A DNA stretch of 64,000 bases from Sclerurus mexicanus (lineage: Eukaryota > Chordata > Aves > Passeriformes > Furnariidae), in NCBI GenBank assembly GCA_013396755.1, contig VWZF01002477.1:223691-287690 (forward strand). Direction: 5' to 3'. The stretch's first letter is position 1. Each line of letters begins with the position of its first letter. Of this stretch, positions 50,801-61,500 are shown piece after piece. A program made the translations under genes and the position numbers. The notes below the pieces were generated by a model that saw nothing but the letters and a program-made list of their open reading frames with translations, ran no database searches and was not told the origin of the DNA.

Positions 50801-52719
50801 AGGGATCAGAACTGAGAAAAACAAAGGTAATCATAAAAATTAGGAATTTTAATGTGCCCATTATGAAATCAATGCAGAAATTCTTAAACTCTTCCAGTTG
50901 CAGCAATGCTAGGCCATACACTTGTGACAGACCAGATGGTTCTTTTTATTTGTGTATATCAGTTTTGCTTTTCTGCACAAATATCCTTGCACTTCCTCCT
51001 AGTACAGGTCAGCTTTGCCAGCCAGTCATTTTCCTCATGCACCTAGGAACTCTTTTTTTTTGCAGGACATGCTTCCCTAGGGAACCTTCACTATACCAGT
51101 AATGCATTCTCATTTATCTGCCTTTGATATATTTGAGGTCTTTGGAGTGCTGCTGAGTGTGGCTTGAGTTAGCAGACTCTTGGCCTTTAAGTGACAGGAG
51201 GAAGAAGAGCTCCCAACAGCCCAGAGCAGGCAGCCAGGTTTTTGCAGAAGCCACAGAAAAGGGCAATGAAAGGTCACAGAAAGTCCATCACACTTCATTG
51301 CATTAATAACCAATTACAGAAAAGCAGCATAGGAGCTGATAAACTAAAAACTCGTGATGAAAAAGAAGTGGCAGAGACAGCTGCTGAGTAAGGTCTTAAA
51401 GCCCCAGCATGACTGATGTAGTAGTGTGACCTATACAGTGTGCCAGTTTCAAACACAAGCAGCTGCTAAGGTTGTTGATTGAAAGTACAAATGTGTACCA
51501 GGGACCGCATCCAACGTTTTTGCTGTGTTGAGGTTTGGCCAAGCCTAAAATTTTCTGTAATTTTGCCAGAACACATTTCTGTCCTCTGCTTGCCAGATCT
51601 AGGGACAGTGTTTTGGACCACTGGGACTTGAACTTAGAACCAGCACCTTCATCACATTCAGAATGATTTTCAAGAAAACCTTTGAGACTTAGGCAACACC
51701 ACTAGGAACTGTTTATTTACTGGCATGCCCGCAATCTCTATTTGTTTGTTTGCTTAGAGTATAGTTGTGGGAAATATTTTCTTTCTTCTTTTATAACAGG
51801 AAAGGGAGATGAACATGGAGATAATTACAAAAGAGGAAAGAACAGGAGATAATGTGAAAGGATATTAAAAACTCTCAAGAATGGTAAAAAAAGAAAGGAA
51901 GAATTGTACTAAAAAAGGAATGAATAAGATTGATAATTATTCAGTTGTTATTTACATAGTTATAAATCAGAAGAAAGTGAAGAAAATTAAAATTTTGTGT
52001 TCCTGTTCATTTTGGGACCCTTGGGCTTGTCCAGGTTTCTTTCATTTCCTGTTTGGGTCTTCCATTTCAATTCAAGTGTGAAATCTAGACTTCAATCAGG
52101 GTTCAAACACAGCTGGGAAGGGACAGGAGCAGAGCAGAGAGATTTCAGTGGATATTAAGAATATAGCTTTTTTATTATCATTCCAATCACCTATATTCTT
52201 CTACAAAACTAAAACTTACTAAAACTAAGCCACTTGACCCCAGGCCTCTTTATATTTCTTGTGCTTTTAGTTTCTTTGGAAAATCTACAGGGAACAAAAC
52301 ATGAAAGCCAAGCTACTCTTCCTTGCCATCATGCTACCAAGCACATACCTAAAGCACACCTTAATGCAAAAATGAGTTAGGGTGAGTGGAACAAGCACTC
52401 ATCTGAGGAACAACAAAGGAATCTTCTATAATGCCACTGTCTAGTCTGGAGCTCCTCAACTACTGGGGCAAGTTAGGCACCAGCAGGAGAACATACTGGG
52501 GGACACTGGCACTGGGCTGCAGCTCCAGAGCAACAAACCTTTGTGTATCCAGGTCAGGTCTCACAGGGAGAACTGTGACTATTCTGTCCTTATCAATAAA
52601 GGGGAACTGATGGTGTCAAAATGCAGCCAGGTCATCCCATAAAGAGGGATAGAGACTGCCAAAGGGCTGAATGCAAGCTTTGCTACCTAAAGACACGAAA
52701 AGCTTGCTGCTGGTATCTG

Positions 52720-52778
52720 GGGAAAAAACCCACAAACAAACAAACAAACAAAAAAACCCAAACAAAAAACCCAAAAGC
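52720..52778. repeat. (CAAA)n / A-rich low-complexity repeat
   Basis: Tandem ACAA units are flanked by A-runs and CCC triplets. It resembles the repeat at 27,368-27,430. Confidence 0.8.
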
Positions 52779-53427
52779 TATGCCTTTAGTAGCTATCAGG
52801 TGCTTCTCAGATGACACCTGGTGGACAAAAACTACAGAGAGACCAGCCTGCCCTCGTAGCGCAGAACTGTAGGATTCTCACATCTTCACTACTGCACTTA
52901 CTGCTGGTGCACGTATGAAGTCCCCTCCCTATGCTGTTTATCCACCCCTCACCCCCCAAGTCCATTATTGCAGTTCCCCAGAACAAGCACATATCATCCA
53001 TGTATCAGCAATAGCATTTTTTAGCACTTGCTTCCATTTTTGTTTGGTTGGGGTTTTTTTGTTGGTTTTGTTTTTTTTTTAAATTATGACTGATGTCTTC
53101 CATTTGTTTAATTCTGATCTGCAAGTTTGAGGCTAGAATAGAGTGGACACACCATTTTCAGAGATGAAAACACAAGCAAAGCCCACGTTAGCAGCAAGTA
53201 GGTGTTTTTACGGTGTGGGATAACTAGACAAATTTATGAATGCCTTCACAAATGGATAGTTGTTAAGGGTTAAAGGCTTTGATTTTTTCTGATCATTAAT
53301 TTACTCTTCCTTTTTTAAACTGCCTCGAATTTGATTCCCTAACAATATCTGCCTTTTCTTCTTGATACAACTGTCCTAATCCATTCCTGTTGAGGTCTCA
53401 GAGGCACCAATAAAAAAAAAAAAAAAA

Positions 53428-53467
53428 NNNNNNNNNNNNNNNNNNNNNNNNNNNNNNNNNNNNNNNN
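53428..53467. other. Assembly gap (40 N) at a poly-A run
   Basis: Forty unknown bases directly follow a run of about 16 A. The position after a homopolymer suggests a sequencing dropout rather than a large missing segment. Confidence 0.99.
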
Positions 53468-53988
53468 GTGAGTTGATGCTTATTTCTCCTGGAGAGATAG
53501 GTGGTTTCCTCAAGGATCTCATGAATGGGTATATGAAGCTCTGGTGTAGTCTTTTTTCTCTATTTGGCTTGAAGCATTTCAAAAAATATCAGATACTGCC
53601 AAACCAATGCTCTGACAGAAGGCTTCTTTGATAAATAAAGTGTGATCAATTGTCTGATTTCTGACATTGCATCTTCCAGGTTAATGGCTTTTTTTTAATT
53701 TGGCCTTTTTTTTTTTTCTGTTTTATATATATCCCATTTCTTTAAATTTTAACAGCTTTATTTTTTCCTTGATGCTTTATTTTTGTGCAAAATGTTGAAA
53801 GATTTTATGAAATAAAACACACAGAGAGGTCAGGGATTCATTGACTTCAAACACCAAACAAAGCAGAGCAAGAATGTGGGAGAGGTCAGGAGGCAATTAC
53901 ATAATTATCTAGCTTGTTCCTTCTGTATTTAAATTACCTGTTTACAAAGAGGGCACAGAGGACATCCAAGAGTTTGTGGCTTTGTATT

Positions 53989-54509
53989 TGGTCTGGCTGG
54001 GATGGAATTGACATAGAGCTGTGCTTTGTGTTTGTAGCCATGACAGTGTTGAGACCACTCCAGTGTTTGGGCTACTGCTGAGCAGTGCTCAGGTAGCATC
54101 TGGGCTGTCTCTCCAACATCCCTCCTAAAGGCCAGCAGGCTTGGAGTGGGGAAGAGGCTGGGACACAGGTGGGACAGCTGACCCAAAATGACCAAAGGGG
54201 CATTCCATACCCTATGATATTTTAAAAATAACAGCTAAGGTGTGGTGCATTTTTTTATTAAAGGGTTTGCCTTCTAAAGCAATTGGTATATGTACTGGGG
54301 CCATACTCCACAGGAACTGCCTAGACATCACCTACTAATAGGAAGTAAAGAATAAATCTTTTTGCTTCCCTTTGTTTCTGAGCACAGCCTTTGTCTTTAC
54401 CTTAACCAATGAGTTTTTCATCTCATTTCTGCCCCTGTCCTGCTGAACAGAGTGAGTGATAGGGCAGCTTAATGGGCACCTGGTGCTCAGTCAATGTTAA
54501 CCCAGTACA
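53989..54509 (+). mobile_element. Solo LTR of the same ERV family as at 15 kb
   Basis: It starts 'tggtctggctgggatggaat' and ends 'caatgttaacccagtaca'. It shares 'ctactgctgagcagtgctca', 'gggacacaggtgggacagct' and 'gcattccataccctatga' with the LTR at 15,006-15,588, in the same order and orientation. An AATAAA lies at 54,351-54,356. The central part (about 54,225-54,330) differs from the other copy. No internal retroviral genes are present and no clear target duplication is visible, so it is an old solo LTR, about 1 kb upstream of the CCDC112 promoter. Confidence 0.8.
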
Positions 54510-55329
54510 GGCATATCTTGGCTATGAGTCCTGCTCCACCAAGGGCATGAAGTAATGTCCTGGCACAGCTGAAGGCCAGGGTTCATCTTTACACCAGCAT
54601 CACAACGTGATGTCTCACTCCCTGGTGCTCAAAGACAGAAGTAACCATGCCTAACTCTGCTCTGATTCCTGAAACATCCCTGCATATGGTTTCCAGCACA
54701 ACTATGGAAGTTCCCAGGATTCTGAGTAAAGTGTGTGGCAAACAATAATAGAGATTGTTCATCCACAAAACGGTGAACTACTGCAGAGTATCGGAATTAC
54801 CCTGTGAGTGGGGACACCTCACCAAAATGCTTGCTGAAAACAGGTGATTCCTGCAGAGTCATCCCTAAGCAGTGGCCAATTTGCTGATCACAGTCACAAA
54901 ACTTGGAAGGGCTGACAGTCACCGAGAGAACGCAAATACTAACACTACTTACTTTTTTCTCTTACATCCAATAGTGAAGGCCAGGACAAGGAAGGCTTTG
55001 AATCTCCGCTGCGGGGAGAATACTTTTACAAGCCATTCCAGGCAACAATCTATGAGAACAACACTCTTTAATTTATGCTCATGACTATCTCCAGGTTTTG
55101 AAACGCTCTCCTTTGCTTTTTAATTCCAATACAAAGGGAACAAACCTAAGCACAGCCACAACATAGGAAGAGGAAAACCATATCAGGGAAGTGCTGATAA
55201 AAACATCAATTAGGCAATAAAATGTCTCTCAGCTTAGGCCATCCTGTGCTTTTGCAGCCTGTAGCTGGAAAAACACCAGCCCCCAAATCTATTTAGCTAG
55301 GAAAGCCAGTGCGTGAATTATTATTCCTA
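54510..55329. other. Intergenic, upstream of CCDC112
   Basis: Unique-looking sequence lies between the solo LTR and the CpG-rich promoter. I see no exon or repeat. Distal promoter elements may lie here but none is recognisable. Confidence 0.5.
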
Positions 55330-55536
55330 TTCCTCGGAAACGCTAAATGGCACCTCCCTCGAAAGCTCAGCTCACGGACCCCAGAGAGCTCCCACGGGTG
55401 GCAAGCAGCATCTCCAGAGTCCCAAAAACCCCAAGGTTATGGAACAACGCGGGGCCCTTCACACCCCGGCCTTCCCGAGGAAAGGGATCAACACAGCGCG
55501 CTAAATCCCGGGGCGAGGAGGGGAAGGGGTTAAAGC

Positions 55537-55561
55537 GGGCCGGGCCGGGCCGGGCCGGGCC
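55537..55561 (+). repeat. (GGGCC)5 in the CCDC112 5' UTR or core promoter
   Basis: Five perfect GGGCC units end nine bases before the start codon. The tract is self-complementary in part and very GC-rich, so it could fold in the leader RNA or vary in copy number. Confidence 0.9.
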
Positions 55562-55570
55562 CGCGGCAAC

Positions 55571-55594
55571 ATGGCGGCGGCGCGGGGGCAGCAG
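55571..55594 (+). CDS. CCDC112: CCDC112 coding exon 1
   Basis: It encodes only MAAARGQQ and ends with donor CAG|GTGAGG in phase 0. The Ala-rich start resembles the Ala-rich N-terminus of mammalian CCDC112, though it is much shorter. The 5' UTR boundary is unknown. Confidence 0.8.
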
Positions 55595-58500
55595 GTGAGG
55601 GGACACCGGGACACGGGGACACCGGGACACGGGGACACGGGGACACCGGGAGGGGTGGTCCTGGCGGCGGAGCGGAGCGGCAGGCTGAGGCAGAGCCCCG
55701 CGGTGCCGGCTCGTCCCTGCGCTGGAGGAGTGCGCGGCCCGGGCCCGCGGCTGGGAATTGGCTGTGGGAAAACAGGAGGGGTGCCGCGGCTCTGCGCTGT
55801 GGTGTTGTCCGCTTGAAAGTATCGAGGGAGCATTTAAAAACAAACAAACAAACAAACAAAAAGTGCTGGTCGTGGTCAACACTTGATTTTGTTCCCTTCA
55901 GAACGAGGGCTGCTCCGGTGCGGGCCCGCAGCTTCAGAACTGGAAGACGAAAGCTGAGAAAGCTAAGAAAGTTGAATTCATAAGAACTGCAGAAAAGCTA
56001 AGAGCTCAGTAAGTTAAACACATCTTCACAAGGACGTTTTCATGTTGTTCTGGAGGTAGCATTAACTCGAGGTTCAAGGTATGGTATATAGTATATATAT
56101 ACGGTATTGAAATCTTCAGGCTAAGGTTTTATTTTCAGGAGCTCAGACAAATTATTGTGGTTGTTATGGGAGTTCAGGATGGGCTTATGAGCCCCAGAAT
56201 GCCCTGCTGTTCCAATTAGCACCTGGACTTTGGCCCGTCATCTTTAGCAGGAATTGCTGCTCTAGGTGCACAATAGAAGGGAGTGTGTGTGGCACAATTG
56301 AGTTCTCAGTTTTCCTACTCAGCTGTGCTTACCCTTCTAAGGACCTAAAGCCCTTAAGGCACACAAACAAAAGGGGAATTGCTGCAGCATTATAGCAGCT
56401 TCTCCAGGGAAGACTGAAAGACTTCACCTGGAATATCTAGGCCACAGCTATGGAAAACGAGGGTTCAAGACAGCTCAGGCACAGAGCAGTTTAAATCTGT
56501 TTCCCCACAGCCTAAGCGCTGGTAACAACTCTGCTCTTGGCTGAAGGAACAGGGAAGTTTCTTCTTGAACGGATGAGCTTCATGAGGAATAGCTGATGCA
56601 GCCACCTGGCTGAAGGAGGCATTTGTAGTTGTGAATCCTGAATGAGCAGTGGCAGGGGAGTCTCACAGCAGTGTTTTACACTGTCCAACTAAATCGACTT
56701 CACCTTGATTAGTCTGGGTCCTGGGTTATGGCTCCAGATTTGACTGCTGGGTGATGTAGACGTTCCCTAACAGCTTGAAAGGAGGCATTGCCATTTAGTT
56801 GTGGCTCATTGTCCCTCTGTGCTGGGGCTCCATCTAGGTGTGCCACTGCATTAATACATCCTGTCTGCTTGCACTTTCCAGGGAAAATTTTCATAAGGTT
56901 TCCAGAGAGTGAGCATACTCATAGAATTTCAGGCTGTTTCAGTATGTGAACCACTGGGTGTCAGCGAGGTGATTTCCCTGTTAATTTCTTTCTCTTGTTC
57001 AAGTTCTTGAGTTACTTTGGTGTGTTGTCTTATAACTGTAGAAAGATTTTCCTTGAAAACGGTTCAAGGAGCAAACCCGAGATTTGTAAAAAATCTGAGA
57101 CGGTCCTCTTGACATAGCCTCAGCTGTGCACTAACCTTGGAAAATTTTGGGGCTTTGCTGAGTGTTCATGCTGTACTCAGTGTGGCACTCTTTTTTTCTA
57201 GGCTTGCAAATATAGAAAAAGACAAAAATGGACTTCTTTATAATAGGAAGAGTGATTTCAGGGTAGAATACAGAATACTAGAAGATCTGGAACGCAGCAT
57301 GACTGTCAGCAGAAAAACGGAAAGTAAGTGGGATTTGGGTTTGTTTACTTTCATATACTGTTGTTTGTGTAAATGGTTTAATAATCACTGGTACAGAGAG
57401 ATTATTTTAGGTGGAAGGTAGATACTGATAAGTGTGGTATCTCACCATGTGTACTGCTTATAAACACTTCCACAATTCACTTGCAAAATTCAGAAGCATA
57501 AACATTTTGGGCCTTCTATGTTATTAAGTGTTTTCTTTTAATCTGGAATGCAACAGATACCACCCACAACAATCTTGATGGAAAGGTACTGTTCAAGAAA
57601 CTTGGAATCAATTTCGTGTGTGTATTGCAAAATCTACTGTATCCTAGCTTTCATTTTTCGAATTTTTGGGTCATAAATATTCCTAGTTTAGATAGTACTG
57701 TGAGATGGTACATGGTCTGTCCTACAGTATCTGTTCCCCTTACAGACTAATAATATAATTCAAGAAAAAAAGTTACTCCCTGATCACAGTACCTGGATTC
57801 TTTCCAAAGTAATCAAATAAATCATCTATGCCATCTGAAATAGATCAAAATAAGTTGAAGAAAGGAAAGGAACATAGAAACAACTAAAAATATACTTACC
57901 TTACAAATTTGCATATGTTTTAATATACTACTTTAAGGCATCTTAAAATATCCTTTACATCTTGCAGTCCTTAAGAAATGTAAATATTTTCAAGGAATGA
58001 CTAAGCTAATAAGTTCAGAAAATTTTCCGGGAATGAGAAGGGAGCATGGAAGTATGGGTGGAGATAATGTTATGAGATAATAAAGAGGACAGTGATGAGA
58101 GGTAAGGCAGTACATGTGAGATTTGAAGGAATGTTGGAGTATGATCTTTTAGGATATGTACAAGAACCCTCAAAATTTCCATTTACTATGTTCAGGTCTT
58201 TCAGCATGATCTGTGTGCTTTTGCACTTTCTGTGACCTCAGCAGGTACCAGTAGTGTAATGTCCTAGCTAGATTTTGTTAGTTTTAGATTCTGGACTCTC
58301 TTACTCTTTGCTAAACCAAGTCTTTTAGGATGGTAGATATAGCTTGTTCTGGATACATATCTTCATCCTCGTCAGTATTGCGTTTATGAGTTCATGAGGA
58401 GCCAAGTGGTAACAAAGCAAATTATTGCACACAGTCTTGGAGTTCACAAAAACATTGATTCTACCCTATTTAACACATCAAACAAATCTCTTTGTTCTCT

Positions 58501-61500
58501 TTATAGATGAAGGTTTTGAGGCCTAGGTCAAAGTCTCCTTCAAAACTCCAGAGAAGCTATCACCTGCATAGGCAGTATTCTCCAAACTCCCCTTTAGAAA
58601 TAGGACCTACTGATTTTAAAATCTCTTGATGCTGTATGGGGAGGTACACGGACCATGTGGTCAGCTACATGCAGTTATAGATATTATAGGGGTTTCTGAT
58701 AATCAAACAGAATTTATGTCCCTGCTTAGATTAAATCCCCAGTTTATTTTGGACACTTCATTGCTCTTGTATTGAGTTTAGTGCATAAAGAAACTGTTAG
58801 AACTTATCAGCACCTTATTTTGTTTAACAGAAGCTAAAATCCTGCAGCAGCTATCGAAAATACAAAACAATGTGAAGAGACTTCAGCAACAATTAAAGGA
58901 TGTGAAGCCTACACCAGAATGTAAGTCACAATGATAGATTTTATAATGTTTTTGTCTACAGACAGGTTTCTTGCACAGTTGGACTTGACATTCTCTTGCA
59001 GACTTAGGATACTCCTCCAGTCTGTATGCTTTTTCAGGAATCTGGAAAGGGAAGACTGCAGAAACCTAAGAAATCGTGAAAGATTATGCAGTTCTGTGTG
59101 TAAACAAAAACTTACTGGGTTTTACAACTGATGTGTGTTTGTTCTTTCAGGCTGTTGAAAGCCAGGCATTTTCTATATGTAACTCTTTGTCTTACGTAAA
59201 ATAAAGTTGGTATTCTACAGCCGTATATATACAGCCCTTTGATCTGGTAAGAGGTCACAGAGTAGGTTCTACAGAGAACTAATCTGGCTGCCACATGGCT
59301 TGAAATGTAAAATGCTGCAGGAACTTGTTCAGTTGGGGTGTTTTGAAACTTTTGGGAAGTAGGCACTGAAAGAATCATTCTCTTGTGATACTACAGACCT
59401 TGTGTGGAGCTCAGGTTGAGACACTCCTGCTGGCTGAGGGCTCTCTGATGCTAGAAGAAATGCATCCCATTTCATTTATTCAGTACTTTATCTACAAAAA
59501 AAATCATTATCTTCTTAAGGTGTCAGTGAAGATACTAAGGACTAACATGGCATGAAAACTGAAATAGGAGTTTTAGATTATATAACTTTACCCAAAATCC
59601 AGGTTAGTTAAACAATGTATTCAATATGTACCCATAAAGATGTTATGCTGGTTTAAAACAGATCCTAAAACTTTTTTCTACCATTGTAGAAGAGAACTTC
59701 TCTGGACAGCTCTCTTACCATCTCTCTCAAAGTCAGGACTTTAGCATGCTGACAGCACAGGACAAAGTCTTACTTTGTCAGCTTTGTAAAAGCAGTGACC
59801 TGCAGGCTAAGTAGGATTGCTACAGCCTGGTATAAACTAAAGATTTGAGTGCATTTAAGTCAGTAACTGCATTGCTCTAAAAAACAAAAGCAGACCTCTT
59901 TAGGATAAAGGCTGCCTTATTCTGGGAATCAGTTGAAAGTTAGTCAAAATGAGACTTCTTTAATGGAAATAAACATTTTTAGTGGGATTTGCATCCAGCT
60001 GGCTAAGCCACTGCATAAACACATGTTTTGAATAAATAAGAGTCTCTCTTTTAAGACTGAGATGGAAATGCATGGGTTTTTGTACACTGAAATACATGTC
60101 CTGGAAGTCTCTGCATTTCTGAATAGTGCTGGTAAATACTGTAGACTTCTTGAAGGAAAAAAGCATATAATTTTTTTCCTTTTTTAGTTGTTGACAAGCT
60201 CAAGGAAATGATGGAAGAAACTGAGAATGCAATCAATGATTTTAAAGAGGAACAGAGGCAAATGTATGTATACAAGAAAAAGTACTTTCCTAAGACACAA
60301 TGAAAACTTTGCACTAGTCCAGACAACTGTTTAGATTTACTCTTTTCCTACTGATTCCTGTGGTATGTAAATCAAAGCATGGAGCTGTACATGTTAGAAT
60401 CCTGATAAACTGCCTTTTAGAGAGGCTATTACAGCATTCCAATGTAAGAACTATTTGAGAAAAAGCTTTTGCGAGAAAGGCTGCAGAAGAGATTAGATTG
60501 TGGTGGTTTTGTTGTTGGTGTTGTTCTGTTTCCTAAGTGAGTTTGTGGGGGTTTCCATTCCTCTCTACTGGTGTCAGGAGGGGATTGAGTTAGTTGTATG
60601 AGTGCCATAAATGTGTGCTTTCAGTAAAAGGGTAACTTAATTCTCATTGTGTCATGCTTTATTATCAGATCATTACAACTGTGCTGTTACCACTTCAGTT
60701 CTTAATCTTTGGAGAATGGCTTTTGTGTGGCATTGAACAATTCAAAATTCATTTGTGGTGAATGGACAATGAATACTAGATTTTTTTTTTTCTTACATTT
60801 CAGTGTTTGTCACTTTTCAGATATGAACAGCTTTTGAAGAAGGAAAAAGCTACCATTAATGAGCTCAGTCTTTTTGAGAGAAAAGTGGAACTGTGGGCGT
60901 TAGGCATCTCAACAACACAAAAAGTTTTAAAATTACCATCAGCCACGGTTACAGTTGATAAAACACTGGAAAATCATCTACCCAAGGAAGTAGTAGAGTT
61001 TGAAAGATTCCTTCAGCGAACAGGAGGGTGGCAAGGAGGCTGGGATGATTATGATCATCAAAATTTTCTGAAAGTACGGACTAAATACAGAGGTAGGCTG
61101 TCTTATATGGATGAAGCTCTTCAGTATCTCAGTGGAAGAACAAAAGAAGATATTGAACAGCATGACAAATGGTATCAAGAATTTCTGATTTTACATGAAA
61201 GAAAGAAAGAGGTAAAATAACCCTTCTAAGGCTTTTGAAAATTTCAGAAACAGTGCTTATTTTTAAAATGCATGCATTTCTTATTTTTCTGTCTGCCTCT
61301 CTGGTGGTAATGCTAGGTGGATTTCTGTTACAGTTTCTGTTGGTATATAACTGAGGTCTTTGGCATTCTCAACTTGTAAAAAGTATTTGTCTTTAATAAA
61401 TAATTACCAATAAGCAGAGACCTAATAACACACTGAAGTGGGCTGTGTATTGCCAAAGTATATAAGAAATGCTTTTGGTGGCAGCAATCTAGCAAGGTAG

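Larger units (their letters stand above)
41866..53988. other. Intergenic, no gene recognised
   Basis: I found no supported gene in this 12-kb stretch. It has a poly-T run at about 41,957-41,974, A/C-rich simple repeats at about 44,071-44,097 and 52,720-52,778, and a T/G-rich stretch at 53,040-53,080. There is also an AT-rich internally repeated patch at 50,715-50,785 and a small assembly gap at 53,428. The block at about 44,990-45,640 looks unique and AT-rich, and is a possible conserved noncoding region. Open frames at 42,541-42,948, 45,431-45,748 and 46,666-47,025 have no family resemblance. Confidence 0.5.
55330..55830 (+). promoter_or_regulatory. CCDC112: CpG-rich promoter and 5' UTR of CCDC112
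   Basis: CpG and G+C content rise sharply here against the AT-rich flanks and fall again in intron 1, as in a CpG-island promoter of a broadly expressed gene. No TATA box is visible close to the start codon. The YY1 motif AACATGGCGGC (55,568-55,578) overlaps the start codon, an arrangement common in housekeeping genes. Five perfect GGGCC units lie just upstream of the ATG. The transcription start cannot be fixed from sequence alone. Confidence 0.75.

Noticed and set aside
55367..55882. 171-codon open frame on the minus strand across the CpG island, with tandem Pro/Val/Ser/Arg repeats
   Set aside because: It is the antisense reading of the CCDC112 promoter, exon 1 and G-rich minisatellite. 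GC-rich DNA lacks stop codons, and all three minus frames are similarly open.
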